NCBI RefSeq assembly: GCF_027912515.1
Contig: NZ_CP115464.1
Coordinates: 1,302,001 to 1,366,000, forward strand
Source of the DNA: Brevundimonas sp. NIBR10
Lineage (GTDB): Bacteria > Pseudomonadota > Alphaproteobacteria > Caulobacterales > Caulobacteraceae
Reading direction: 5' to 3'
Length of the DNA: 64,000 bases
Shown: piece after piece, positions 55,092 to 63,700 of the stretch
Position numbering within the stretch: the stretch's first letter is position 1
Layout: each line of letters starts with the position of its first letter
The notes under the pieces: generated by a model
Database searches by the model: none
The model's input: the letters and a program-made list of their open reading frames with translations, nothing else
Told to the model about the DNA's origin: nothing
Translations under genes and position numbers: made by a program

Positions 55092-55942
55092 GCGAGCCCA
55101 TTCGACTGTTCGCCCTGTTCGTTGACGAAATCTCCGACAAGGCCTGGCGGGGACCGCTGACGGCCGCAGGGGAGGCTGGTGGCTGGGACATCCTGACGGG
55201 CCCCGTCTCGGACTGGGCCAAGATGACGCACCGCTGTCTGGTGCTTTCGGATGACCCCGATTGGGGGCTGGTCATACCGGCCGACCAATCCGTGGTCATC
55301 ATGGCCGGCATCCCGGCGCCGCCCCCGGGCAAGATTTCCGATTTCGAGGCCAAGGAGGCCGTAGCGGCGGCCTCGGCGCGTCTTTCGAAAGCGTCCATGA
55401 TCATCGCCCAGGGAGGAACCTTCGTCAGCGCTTCGTCCGCGAGCCTCAGCCTGCCGCATCTGGGGGACGCTCAGCGGGGAGAGGCGACGCTGATGGTCCC
55501 CTTCGTCAAGCCTTGTGCCTTGTCGATCTACAATCACCTGCCGCCCCGACCCGGCGCTGCTGCGATCTGGCCCGCCGAATCGTTCTGGTACAATACCGCT
55601 GACAGCCTGGATGGTGGCCCGCAGGAGCTGGATCTGACGGGCCGGGCCAGGATCATCGTCAACGGCCCCCATATCTACCTCACGCCGGGTCTGTGGCGGG
55701 TGACGTTCGAAATCTCGGTCGATCCGGAAGGGGGTGTTGCAACCCTGAGTTTCGACTGGGCCCATGGCGACAACAAGGTTACGTGCAACGCCGTGATCAA
55801 TGAGTCGGGGCGCTACAAGGTGGAGTTGGAGCGTCGGTGGACGGTCGCGGGCCCGGCCCAGGTGATCGCCATCGTTAAACAACCGCTGTTTCAGGGACGA
55901 TTCGAAATGCACGATTGCAAGGTGGAGATGATTGAAGCCTGA
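55088..55942 (+). CDS. Unrecognised beta-rich protein in the export operon
   Basis: 284 aa with a small alternating N-terminal part (RLFALFVDEISDKAWRGPLT, HRCLVLSDDPDWGLVIPADQ) and a C-terminal beta-sandwich-like half (IYLTPGLWRVTFEISVDPEGGVATLSFDWAHGD, RYKVELERRWTVAGPAQV). The P-G-L/Y-W/R-V-x-F pattern recurs near the C-terminus of the following radical SAM protein (LKRGRYVVRFLGEL), suggesting a common module. It has no signal peptide. A role in polysaccharide modification or binding is inferred from its position between the ABC ATPase and the radical SAM gene; the family is unknown. Confidence 0.7.
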   Translation: MSEPIRLFALFVDEISDKAWRGPLTAAGEAGGWDILTGPVSDWAKMTHRCLVLSDDPDWGLVIPADQSVVIMAGIPAPPPGKISDFEAKEAVAAASARLSKASMIIAQGGTFVSASSASLSLPHLGDAQRGEATLMVPFVKPCALSIYNHLPPRPGAAAIWPAESFWYNTADSLDGGPQELDLTGRARIIVNGPHIYLTPGLWRVTFEISVDPEGGVATLSFDWAHGDNKVTCNAVINESGRYKVELERRWTVAGPAQVIAIVKQPLFQGRFEMHDCKVEMIEA

Positions 55943-57722
55943 TCACGGCTCTGACGTGCTCCCGTGTGCCCTTGTGCCGGGCCGGAATCTCCGGAGTGAT
56001 CGCATGCTGCGTGCCCAGATCTATCAGAGCCACAGCCGGTTTGACCTCGTCGAGCCGGACGGCGGTACCGCTGACAGCGGTGTGATGTTTCGCCGGATCG
56101 TTCAGCTGCCGGCTGGACATCACGGCTTCCTGGTGCAGCTACAGACGGATCCGTCGGCCCTTCCTCAGATCGTGTCGCTGGATATAGAGGTCGTGGACCT
56201 TCTGAGTGGGGACCGGATCGGCGGCCTTTCACTCACTGCAAGCGAATCCGAGATCAGTCTGCAGCGTCTTGACAGCCTGGTGTTCGGGACGCGGTCGTCG
56301 CTGGCGACCTGCGTCGCCATCACCGGTCGGGTCACAGGGGCCTTGGGGCGGGTCATGTTGCGCCACCTCGTGATCAACCGGTCCGATGCGGTCCCCCCCA
56401 AACGTGAGGATTTCTTCGACGACATCGCGCGTCTCAATACGCGGGTTCTGAAAAGTATCTTCGTGGGATCGACGAACATCTGCAGCGCCAACTGCCCCCA
56501 CTGTCCGACCAACAAGAAGATGACCGCACACCTCGAGCAGGGAGTGATGTCGGATGAGGTTTTCGAAAGACTGCTTGATGGGTTGGCGACGATCGATCTT
56601 GCGGATGGCTTGATGTTCGGTCTGTTTGGCGAGCCGTTCGATGATCCCCGGCTCGAGACGCGGATTCGGCGACTGCGTGAACGGTTCCCCGACATTCCCG
56701 TCAATGTGGCGACGAACGCGGGCAGCGCCGACGTCGATCGGATGATGTCCATTGTCAAGGACATCCGGACCCTCGCTATCCATGTCGAGGCCGTCACGGC
56801 CGCCACATACGACAAGCTGATGGTTCCGCTAAAGGCGGCCGAGGTTCTGCCCCGTGTCGATGCCATGGTGCGGGCAGCTCCGCACAAGGTTTCCATCACC
56901 ACCCCCGTCCACAGAAATAATCTGCACGAGCTGCCCGCCCTGGTCCGGCGCTGGTCCGGGTTTGGCGCGGACTTTAGATTCTCCCAGCTCCAGACCCGCG
57001 TCACCGATCTGACCGCCGCCCGGCGACTTGCCTTGGCTCCCGCCCCGGGCTTCTGGACATGGGATTTGCTCGACCTGATCATCATCGACTGGGATGGATC
57101 GGTCCTGGTCACCTGTGATGATTTTTTGAAGCGCCAGGTCCTGGGCAATCTCCGAACGACCCCGCTCGCCGACATCCTGGCCGGAACGCCGCGCCGACAG
57201 GCGTTCGAGGCGCTGCGGAACTATCGCTGGACGGATCTGCCGTCGATCTACGGTGCTGTGGTCGACGACGCCGCGGCTCTCCTCCCCAACCAGGGCGAGT
57301 TGTCTCGGCCCCAGATCCACCAGCTAGGCTCGACCCGGTTCCAGACGGACCGGTCCGAGCGCGTGTCTGACGGTCTGGTCATTCGCCACGACCAAGACCC
57401 GGACCAGACGCCGGCGGTATTTGGGCCGTATCTGTCCTTGAAGCGCGGTCGCTACGTCGTGCGGTTTCTCGGCGAACTGATCGCCGGTTCGGTCATGTGC
57501 CTGCAATTCCGCGTCACGACGCAGTTCGGTCAGCTAGTACTGGCCGCAGAAGAACGTCGGGGTGGTCGAGACCGCATCGAAGGGGTTGCGCTTGAGTTTA
57601 CGATCGATAGCGATGAATCGTCGGTCGAGTTTCCGATAACCGCCCTCGGCGGCCTGGCCGACGATGGCTTTCTGTTCCGGGGCGTGGTCGTCTATGCCGT
57701 CGAGGACTGCCTGTTGGTGTGA
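55932..57722 (+). CDS. Radical SAM protein with flanking beta-rich domains
   Basis: 596 aa. An N-terminal beta-rich region (about 25-150; FRRIVQLPAGHHGFLVQLQT) precedes the radical SAM core with the canonical CX3CX2C motif CSANCPHC (Cys184, 188, 191), GLFGEPFDD and NVATNAG. A SPASM-like strand follows (IIDWDGSVLVTCDDFLKRQVLGNL) with only one Cys visible, then a C-terminal beta-sandwich-like region (YLSLKRGRYVVRFLGEL and VALEFTIDSDESSVEF). The likely start is TTG 55932, preceded by GGTGGAG and overlapping the previous gene; ATG 56004 is an alternative. The substrate is unknown. Confidence 0.82.
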   Translation: MKPDHGSDVLPCALVPGRNLRSDRMLRAQIYQSHSRFDLVEPDGGTADSGVMFRRIVQLPAGHHGFLVQLQTDPSALPQIVSLDIEVVDLLSGDRIGGLSLTASESEISLQRLDSLVFGTRSSLATCVAITGRVTGALGRVMLRHLVINRSDAVPPKREDFFDDIARLNTRVLKSIFVGSTNICSANCPHCPTNKKMTAHLEQGVMSDEVFERLLDGLATIDLADGLMFGLFGEPFDDPRLETRIRRLRERFPDIPVNVATNAGSADVDRMMSIVKDIRTLAIHVEAVTAATYDKLMVPLKAAEVLPRVDAMVRAAPHKVSITTPVHRNNLHELPALVRRWSGFGADFRFSQLQTRVTDLTAARRLALAPAPGFWTWDLLDLIIIDWDGSVLVTCDDFLKRQVLGNLRTTPLADILAGTPRRQAFEALRNYRWTDLPSIYGAVVDDAAALLPNQGELSRPQIHQLGSTRFQTDRSERVSDGLVIRHDQDPDQTPAVFGPYLSLKRGRYVVRFLGELIAGSVMCLQFRVTTQFGQLVLAAEERRGGRDRIEGVALEFTIDSDESSVEFPITALGGLADDGFLFRGVVVYAVEDCLLV

Positions 57723-57833
57723 GGAAAGGCCGGCGCGTCGCCGTCCGAACGACGCACATCACGAGCGCATCCAAACCCCTTATACATTACAGGCCGGCTT
57801 GGCGGGCGCGCTCTCATCCCGTACTGAACCGGC

Positions 57834-59537
57834 ATGCCGCCCATTACCGAGAGCAGGTTGATTCCGGCCATGACGGACAGTGCGGAAAAGTCGTCCTTTC
57901 TCCGGCTGAACGCCGTCCTGACCGAGGTTTCACTGGCGAAAGCCCGGTCTGGCGGGCGGGTGATCTACGTCGATCTCATGCATGACAACGTGCATTATCA
58001 GATGCGATCGCTGGTGATCGGCAGGGCGGTGGCGCACCTGCTCGGTTTGCCTCTGGTGGGCATTGTCGGCAATCCCGGCGTGGTCCGGCGGTCCGCCTAT
58101 CTGCGTCCCAAGGACGTTGATCTCAAATTGATCCGCTCGTTCGGTGTCCGAAAGATCATCAGGGTTCCACAATCCCTGCCCTCCACACCGGCCTCGGAGA
58201 AGGGTGCCGAGGCGCTCAGAAAGATCATCGGAAGCCGCCTTGAAGGCGAGGTCGTCCCGGCGGAGTCGATCCGGGCCTTGACGGCCATGTGCGACGGCGC
58301 TGTGCATCTGGGGCGTTTTCTGCATGGGACCGTGCTGAGGTCCCAGCTGATGCCGGAACTCATCGGCGGACCCTGGCTGGACTCGGCGATCGACGACTTC
58401 GCCCGGCTGGACGACTGGCTTTGTCGTCAGTTTCTGGATCAACCTCCTGCCGCCTTCGTTACGGGGCACGCCGACTATGCGCCCTGGGGCCTTGCGATCG
58501 AACGCGCCATCGCCGCAGGTGGCGTCGGGGTACACTTCCATGTCGATGTCCGACTCCCGATCTATCTGCTGCGCCGCAACGAGCCGGGCTTGACGCTCCA
58601 CGGCCAGATGCGACGCGCCGATGCGCATGTGTTTGGGCGGTTTCAGAAGCACGTCGGGAAATCCAGGTCGGCAGCCCGGTTCGCGGCGGTACGCCACGGG
58701 CGCGCCTACGAACTGTCGAAGAACTGGCGTTGGGTCGGTGCGACCCAGGCGGCACAACCGTCCTGGCCGTTCGAGGACGGCCTGCCCTGCGTCTGCCTGT
58801 TCACCCAGACGTTCACCGATCAGCCCAGTTCGGATGAAAGCGTGTTCGTCGACTATCTGGAATGGGTCGAGGCCACGCTCGACCATGCCGCCACGCATGG
58901 CGGCTACAATCTGCTGATCAAGGTTCACCCATATGACGGGAATTTCGATCTGGCCTTCAGCATCAACCGGCTCGAAGCCGAGTATGCGAACTGTCCCAAT
59001 ATCGCGTTCGCCAGGACCCAGATTCCCCATGCCGAATTGGCGCAGAAGTGCGTCCTGGGCCTCACCGTCCGCGGAACTCCGGGCCTGGAAATGGTCGCCG
59101 AGGGGCTGCCCATGCTGCTCGCAGGACATGGAACCTACAGCGATCTGGGCCTGGCCCAGGTCGCCAGGGATGTGAAGGATTACTTCGACCGTATCGAACG
59201 TGCCGTCGCAAGGTCCCGACGAAAGACGCTTAAAAGCACGGCCCGAATGTACATGGCCTGGAACCGGATCCTGTCGCCGACAAGTTCAGGGTTCCTGGGA
59301 CCCTTCGATATCTCGCCTCCGAACGCGGCTTTCTGGGAACGCGCGGCTTCGGGCGTTCATGCGACGACGGTTGAGGCGGACGAACTGACGCAGACCCTGG
59401 CTCGCGGGTGGCAGGATGGGCCTGACGAAGCCGCGGTCCGCCTGAGTTCCCCTGCGTTGGACCAATTGGTCGAGCGTTGGTCCCATGAAAGCCTGGGGGC
59501 GCACGGGGGATCGAGCGCGGCGTCTGCGGACGCCTGA
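57834..59537 (+). CDS. Capsule polysaccharide biosynthesis-type protein
   Basis: 567 aa. The C-terminal half resembles the Capsule_synth (KpsC/KpsS-like) GT-B family: LLIKVHPYDGNFD, CPNIAFARTQIPHAELAQKCVLGLTVRGTPGLEMVAEGLPMLLAGHGTYSDLG. Such enzymes add sugars, for example Kdo linkers, at the reducing end of capsule or related polymers. The N-terminal half contains VIYVDLMHDNVHYQM and a GHADYAPWGLAIERAIAAGGV segment typical of the fold. ATG 57834 or ATG 57870 could be the start; neither has a strong ribosome-binding site. A 111-base gap separates it from the radical SAM gene. Confidence 0.8.
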   Translation: MPPITESRLIPAMTDSAEKSSFLRLNAVLTEVSLAKARSGGRVIYVDLMHDNVHYQMRSLVIGRAVAHLLGLPLVGIVGNPGVVRRSAYLRPKDVDLKLIRSFGVRKIIRVPQSLPSTPASEKGAEALRKIIGSRLEGEVVPAESIRALTAMCDGAVHLGRFLHGTVLRSQLMPELIGGPWLDSAIDDFARLDDWLCRQFLDQPPAAFVTGHADYAPWGLAIERAIAAGGVGVHFHVDVRLPIYLLRRNEPGLTLHGQMRRADAHVFGRFQKHVGKSRSAARFAAVRHGRAYELSKNWRWVGATQAAQPSWPFEDGLPCVCLFTQTFTDQPSSDESVFVDYLEWVEATLDHAATHGGYNLLIKVHPYDGNFDLAFSINRLEAEYANCPNIAFARTQIPHAELAQKCVLGLTVRGTPGLEMVAEGLPMLLAGHGTYSDLGLAQVARDVKDYFDRIERAVARSRRKTLKSTARMYMAWNRILSPTSSGFLGPFDISPPNAAFWERAASGVHATTVEADELTQTLARGWQDGPDEAAVRLSSPALDQLVERWSHESLGAHGGSSAASADA

Positions 59538-59599
59538 TCACGCAGGGTGGCCCGGCCACCGGAGGGGCGGGAGTTTCGGTCAGCGCCGTGTCCGATCGC

Positions 59600-60154
59600 T
59601 CAGAACACGCCGCGCCAATCCGCCAGTGGCCTGTTCAGCGAGTCTCTGTCGGAACGGGTTTCGGGCGGTACGTCGAGCGGAAGCCGTAATGACAGGGCGG
59701 CATCGTCATGGGCGATCTGTCCCAGGTGGCCCGGCGAGAACGGCCGACTGCATTTGTAGATGATCTCGACGTCTGCGGTCAGGGACTGGAAGCCGTGCGC
59801 CGCGCCTTCAGGAACGAAGATCCAGGGTGAGTCCTCGTCCATCTCGTGGGTCGCGACGGAGCCGAAATGGGGCTCACGCAGGTCGAGCGCGATGTTGAGC
59901 ACCCGTCCACGGATCACCCTGAACAATTTGGCCTGGGCATGGGGCGGGGTCTGGAAATGCAGTCCCCGGACCGTGCCCCTTGATCGGGTGAAGGAACTGT
60001 TGTCCTGAACGAGGTCCGGCAGTCCCAGGTCCTCGAACGCCGCACGGCTGTAGCGCTCACTCAGCCATCCTCTCGGATCGTTGAAGACCGGTGTGTGAAC
60101 CCAGGCGAGGTCGGCAAATTCGGCGATCTTTTCGAGCAGGTAACCCGAGGTCAT
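59600..60154 (-). CDS. rfbC: dTDP-4-dehydrorhamnose 3,5-epimerase
   Basis: 184 aa cupin-fold RmlC. HTPVFNDPRGWLSERYSRAAF is the N-terminal motif, QDNSSFTRSRGTVRGLHFQ carries the catalytic His, GRVLNIALDLREPHFG and PWIFVPEGAAHGFQSL follow, and EIIYKCSRPFSPGHLG is the late segment. It epimerises the 4-keto-6-deoxyglucose product of RfbB. It lies about 20 kb from rfbB and rfbA, and no rfbD reductase is in the window, so L-rhamnose is likely but not assured. Divergent from the GT61 gene. Confidence 0.92.
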   Translation of the reverse strand: MTSGYLLEKIAEFADLAWVHTPVFNDPRGWLSERYSRAAFEDLGLPDLVQDNSSFTRSRGTVRGLHFQTPPHAQAKLFRVIRGRVLNIALDLREPHFGSVATHEMDEDSPWIFVPEGAAHGFQSLTADVEIIYKCSRPFSPGHLGQIAHDDAALSLRLPLDVPPETRSDRDSLNRPLADWRGVF

Positions 60155-60271
60155 GACGAGAAATTCTCAGTTTATGAAGGCGGGCCAGGTCCGGGCCGGA
60201 CCGTTCCGGAGCCTGCCGCCCCCTACACAATTGGGTCGACAATACCCGGTAAGGCCGTCACATCGGGCCCC
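60155..60271. promoter_or_regulatory. Short divergent gap between rfbC and the GT61 gene
   Basis: About 117 bases containing ACAATTGGGTCGACAATACCCGG and GGTAAGG, with no defined promoter pair. It presumably holds both start regions. Confidence 0.3.
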
Positions 60272-61387
60272 ATGAATACGCTGGAAATAAGCGGCACTCT
60301 AGATGCCGATCTGCACGTCTTCGAGGATCGGCCCGATCTGGTTCGACAGCCGACGGAGCGTATCCGGCTGGACAAGGAAGCGACGTCCGAGGCGATTGAT
60401 CTGTTCGTTTGTCGAACGCCAGACCAGCTGGTGTCCAGCTGCTACCTGGTGGTGGATCTCGAATCCCGCCGGCTGATGGTCAACCAGAGTTACGACAATG
60501 TCGGCTACTGGTTCCCGCGCGCGCGCCCCAAGCTTACAGACGATGACTTTACGCTCAGCTCGACCCCGATCCCGATCGAGGGGCCCCACGTCATCATCGG
60601 GGGACCGATCGACAGCGTGTGGTACCATTGGCTTGTCAGCTGGTGTGCCCGTTTCTACATCGTCCGTCAGTTGAGACCGGATCTGTTCGAGGATCCTGCG
60701 GTCCGGTTCATGGTTTGCACGGAGGCGCGCAACCAGTTCCGGGAGACCGCTCTGGCGGTCGGCATTCCGGAAGATCGGATCACCTGGGTTACCCACGATA
60801 ACGACTACCTGGTTCAGGACGCGATCGTCGTGACCTTCCCCGATCAGCGCTATCTCTATCCCGAGGTCGTACGCGGGATCGCGGCGACGCTGAAGGCGAA
60901 CCTGGCCGCCGATATCGAGCCCGGCCGTCGTCGAATATTTGCATCAAGGCAATCGTTCACGACGCCCAAACGGCGGGTCGCCAACTGGGCGGCCATCCAG
61001 CCTGTGCTCGAGGCGTTCGGGTTCGAGGTCGTCGAGTTGGGACAGTTGTCGGCGCGGGACCAGATCGCCATGTTCTCACAGGCCCAGTTCGTGCTCGGCG
61101 TCCACGGATCCGACCTGGCAAACCTGATCTTTTGCGAGCCGGGAGCCATTGCCCTGGTGATCGAGAACGAACGCAACCTGTACCACGGGCTGTCGGCTTC
61201 GCTCGACATCCTCAGCGGGATCGTGGGCGTAGACTATCACTGCATGATTGCAGAAGAGGCGATCGACCCCGACGCCGACTATTCCCACTTCCCCACCCTG
61301 CACAATCGCGACGTGATCATAGACCCGGACGGACTGCGCGACCGGTTGATCGCGCTCGGCTGTCAGCCGGTCGTCGCAGCCGTCTAG
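60272..61387 (+). CDS. GT61 family glycosyltransferase
   Basis: 371 aa from ATG 60272; the open frame upstream is not protein-like. The GT61 (DUF563) signature is present as VWYHWLVSWCARFYIVRQL and later LGVHGSDLANLIFCEPGAIALVIE, the usual G-x-HG-x-x-L-x-N-x-x-F segment. FASRQSFTTPKRRVANW is the conserved central strand/loop. GT61 enzymes transfer xylose, GlcNAc or other sugars. It is convergent with the bifunctional mannose gene, overlapping by four bases. Confidence 0.88.
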   Translation: MNTLEISGTLDADLHVFEDRPDLVRQPTERIRLDKEATSEAIDLFVCRTPDQLVSSCYLVVDLESRRLMVNQSYDNVGYWFPRARPKLTDDDFTLSSTPIPIEGPHVIIGGPIDSVWYHWLVSWCARFYIVRQLRPDLFEDPAVRFMVCTEARNQFRETALAVGIPEDRITWVTHDNDYLVQDAIVVTFPDQRYLYPEVVRGIAATLKANLAADIEPGRRRIFASRQSFTTPKRRVANWAAIQPVLEAFGFEVVELGQLSARDQIAMFSQAQFVLGVHGSDLANLIFCEPGAIALVIENERNLYHGLSASLDILSGIVGVDYHCMIAEEAIDPDADYSHFPTLHNRDVIIDPDGLRDRLIALGCQPVVAAV

Positions 61388-63597
61388 CCGAGGGCGGGGT
61401 TGGGCAGGATGTCCAACTCGCTCGACCGGTCGGTGTCCGACAGTTGCCGCAGGGCAGCCATGATGTGGTAGAACGAGCTGGCCGGAGCGGGTTCGTCCAC
61501 GAAAGTCAAATCCTGGAGGCGCTTGTCCCGCCACAGGCCGTCCTCGGTGAGATATAACCAGAGCGCTCGCTGTGCGGCGGCCGCATCTTCAAGATAGGCT
61601 TGGCGCGCGCCGTCATGGCTGAGTTCGGCCAGGATCAGGGCGGCCTTCAACCATTCGGTCTGAGGCCAGAGGCGCGCTCGACGGCTGCGGATCGTACCGT
61701 CATCATTCATGGCATCGACGGCGACCGCCATTCGTTCACTCACGCCGGCGATGCCGTGGGCATAGAGTTTGCGAGCCACGTCAAGGGCGCTCTCGTCATT
61801 TCGAGCGCGCGCGTGACGCGCCATCAGCCAGGCCCATTCGAATTGATGCCCCGGCTCGACCAGTCGCCCGGCCTCGCCTTGGGCAGGTGCCCAGTCAGAG
61901 CCGAAGAACTCACGCAGATATCCGCCTTCGGCGTCGATGAAGGTCGACCGGGCAAGGTGCGCCACCTGATCGGCCAGTTCAGTCCAGCCGGCGTCGCCTC
62001 CGGTTTCTTCCCAGGCCAGGCAGGCTTCGAGCAGGTGCATGTGACAGTTGGACTGCCAGGCGTCGTCTCCCCCCTCGATCAGGGCGCCGTTGGGCAGCGA
62101 GCGGGCGCGCAGGGCCTCACGGATCTTGACCGCCCGTGCCTCGATTGTCGGCTCGGCGCATCCGGCACCCTTGGCCATCGCCAGGGCGAACATCACGAAG
62201 GCCTGATCATAGACCATGGCCGTTTCGTCGAGCGGCGTCCCGTCCGCCGCCAGCAGGGTCCGGCAAAGGCCGTCGTCGCGCAGGTAGTCGGCGATCAGGC
62301 GATCGACGCCCTGGTCGACACAGCGTTTCCACGGGCCTCGCCAGCCCATCTGGCCGGCCTGGGCGAAGACGTAGATCTGGCGCGCCTGGACCCGCGCCCG
62401 GCGCGAGGTCTGCACGGGCCGGCCGTCCATGCCGATGACCTCCGCGAACACGCCGCGCTCGTCCTGGCCCAGGGAGGACCAGATCGGAAGGGCGCGCAGG
62501 CGCATCCAGTCGGCAAACCGTCGCCCGCCGGTGGCCAGGATTTCGGGAATCGGCCTTACGAAATCCAGATGCTGGGGAGAAGCGACCCTGAGGCGATCGA
62601 CGATACGCTTGACGTCCTGGGCGCGCGACAGGTCGCACACGAGGACCGCGTCCTTCTCTGCGATGATCGCCAGGTTCCGTACGCCGAGTGCGGCGACCAT
62701 GATGCCGTCAGCGGACCGGGCGAGGCAGCCTTCGGAGTCCTCGAAGATGTGGAGGCCCGTGTCGCCCTCGCCACTCGCGGCAATCGCGTCCCATGCCCCC
62801 AGGTCGGACCATCCGAAATGCACTTCGAGCACCGAAGCGAGCCGGGTCTTTTCCATCAAGGCGTAGTCGATCGAGATCTTCGGTGCCGCGGTGAAGGCCT
62901 CGGTCAGGACTTCCACGTCAGCCAGACCGCGGGGCGGCAGGGCCGCCTGCACCGCCGCCTCGACCGCCGGTGCATGGGTCCGGAGTTCTGACAGCAGGGT
63001 GCGGGCCGCGACCACGAAATTGCCGCTGTTCCACAGATAGCCGGCGGAGATATACTCACCCGCCGTCGATGCGTCGGGCTTTTCGATGAACCGATCGATG
63101 TCGGAAAGTCCGCGTCCGGACGGTTTGATGTATCCGTAGGCTGATGAAGCCTCGCTGGGCGAGACGCCCAAGGTCACGACCCGGCCTTCGGCGGCCGCGA
63201 CGGCCGCGGTGCGTACGGCCTCTCGAAAGGCGTCGTGCTCGGGGATGTGATGATCGGAGGCCACAAAGGCGTTCACGCCGCCCGGGTCTTCACGTTCGGT
63301 CCAGGCCGCCGCTGCGGCCATCGCGGCTGCTGAGTCCCGTGCTTCGGGCTCCAGCAGCACGTGGGCGGACACGCCGATCTCGTCCAATTGCTCGACGATC
63401 CAGGGGCGGTGAGAGACCCCGGCGACCACGATCAGTCGGCCTCCGTTGTCGGCCAGCGCCGCGACACGCAACACGGTTTCCTGAAAGAGCGAGCGATTGC
63501 CGGCCAGAGGGATGAATTGTTTGGGTCGGGAAGGCCTGGAAGCAGGCCACAGACGGGTCCCCGACCCACCGCACATGATCACAGGATAAATTTTCAT
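61384..63597 (-). CDS. Mannose-1-phosphate guanylyltransferase fused to AGE-type isomerase
   Basis: 737 aa. The N-terminal 345 residues are a GDP-mannose pyrophosphorylase: YPVIMCGGSGTRLWPASRPSRPKQFIPL (nucleotide site), FVASDHHIPE, FIEKPDAST and WNSGNFVVAA. From about 360 to the end is an N-acylglucosamine 2-epimerase (AGE) domain: FADWMRLRALPIWSSLGQ, VYDQAFVMFALAMAKGAG, NCHMHLLEACLAW, GHQFEWAWLM and RLWPQTEWLKAALILAE, with alpha/alpha-barrel His residues typical of the fold. AGE members include mannose/fructose isomerases, so the protein may carry out mannose-6-phosphate isomerisation and GDP-mannose formation. The gene should supply GDP-mannose to gmd. Confidence 0.9.
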   Translation of the reverse strand: MKIYPVIMCGGSGTRLWPASRPSRPKQFIPLAGNRSLFQETVLRVAALADNGGRLIVVAGVSHRPWIVEQLDEIGVSAHVLLEPEARDSAAAMAAAAAWTEREDPGGVNAFVASDHHIPEHDAFREAVRTAAVAAAEGRVVTLGVSPSEASSAYGYIKPSGRGLSDIDRFIEKPDASTAGEYISAGYLWNSGNFVVAARTLLSELRTHAPAVEAAVQAALPPRGLADVEVLTEAFTAAPKISIDYALMEKTRLASVLEVHFGWSDLGAWDAIAASGEGDTGLHIFEDSEGCLARSADGIMVAALGVRNLAIIAEKDAVLVCDLSRAQDVKRIVDRLRVASPQHLDFVRPIPEILATGGRRFADWMRLRALPIWSSLGQDERGVFAEVIGMDGRPVQTSRRARVQARQIYVFAQAGQMGWRGPWKRCVDQGVDRLIADYLRDDGLCRTLLAADGTPLDETAMVYDQAFVMFALAMAKGAGCAEPTIEARAVKIREALRARSLPNGALIEGGDDAWQSNCHMHLLEACLAWEETGGDAGWTELADQVAHLARSTFIDAEGGYLREFFGSDWAPAQGEAGRLVEPGHQFEWAWLMARHARARNDESALDVARKLYAHGIAGVSERMAVAVDAMNDDGTIRSRRARLWPQTEWLKAALILAELSHDGARQAYLEDAAAAQRALWLYLTEDGLWRDKRLQDLTFVDEPAPASSFYHIMAALRQLSDTDRSSELDILPNPALG

Positions 63598-63700
63598 CGC
63601 CCGCTGCTTAGCGGAGGCTGAAAGGTTTGCGAAGCAGATTTGTTGGACGGCTCACGGGCTCCGTAGCGTGTTCCCGAAGCGTTCGTGGCATCGACCTCCG

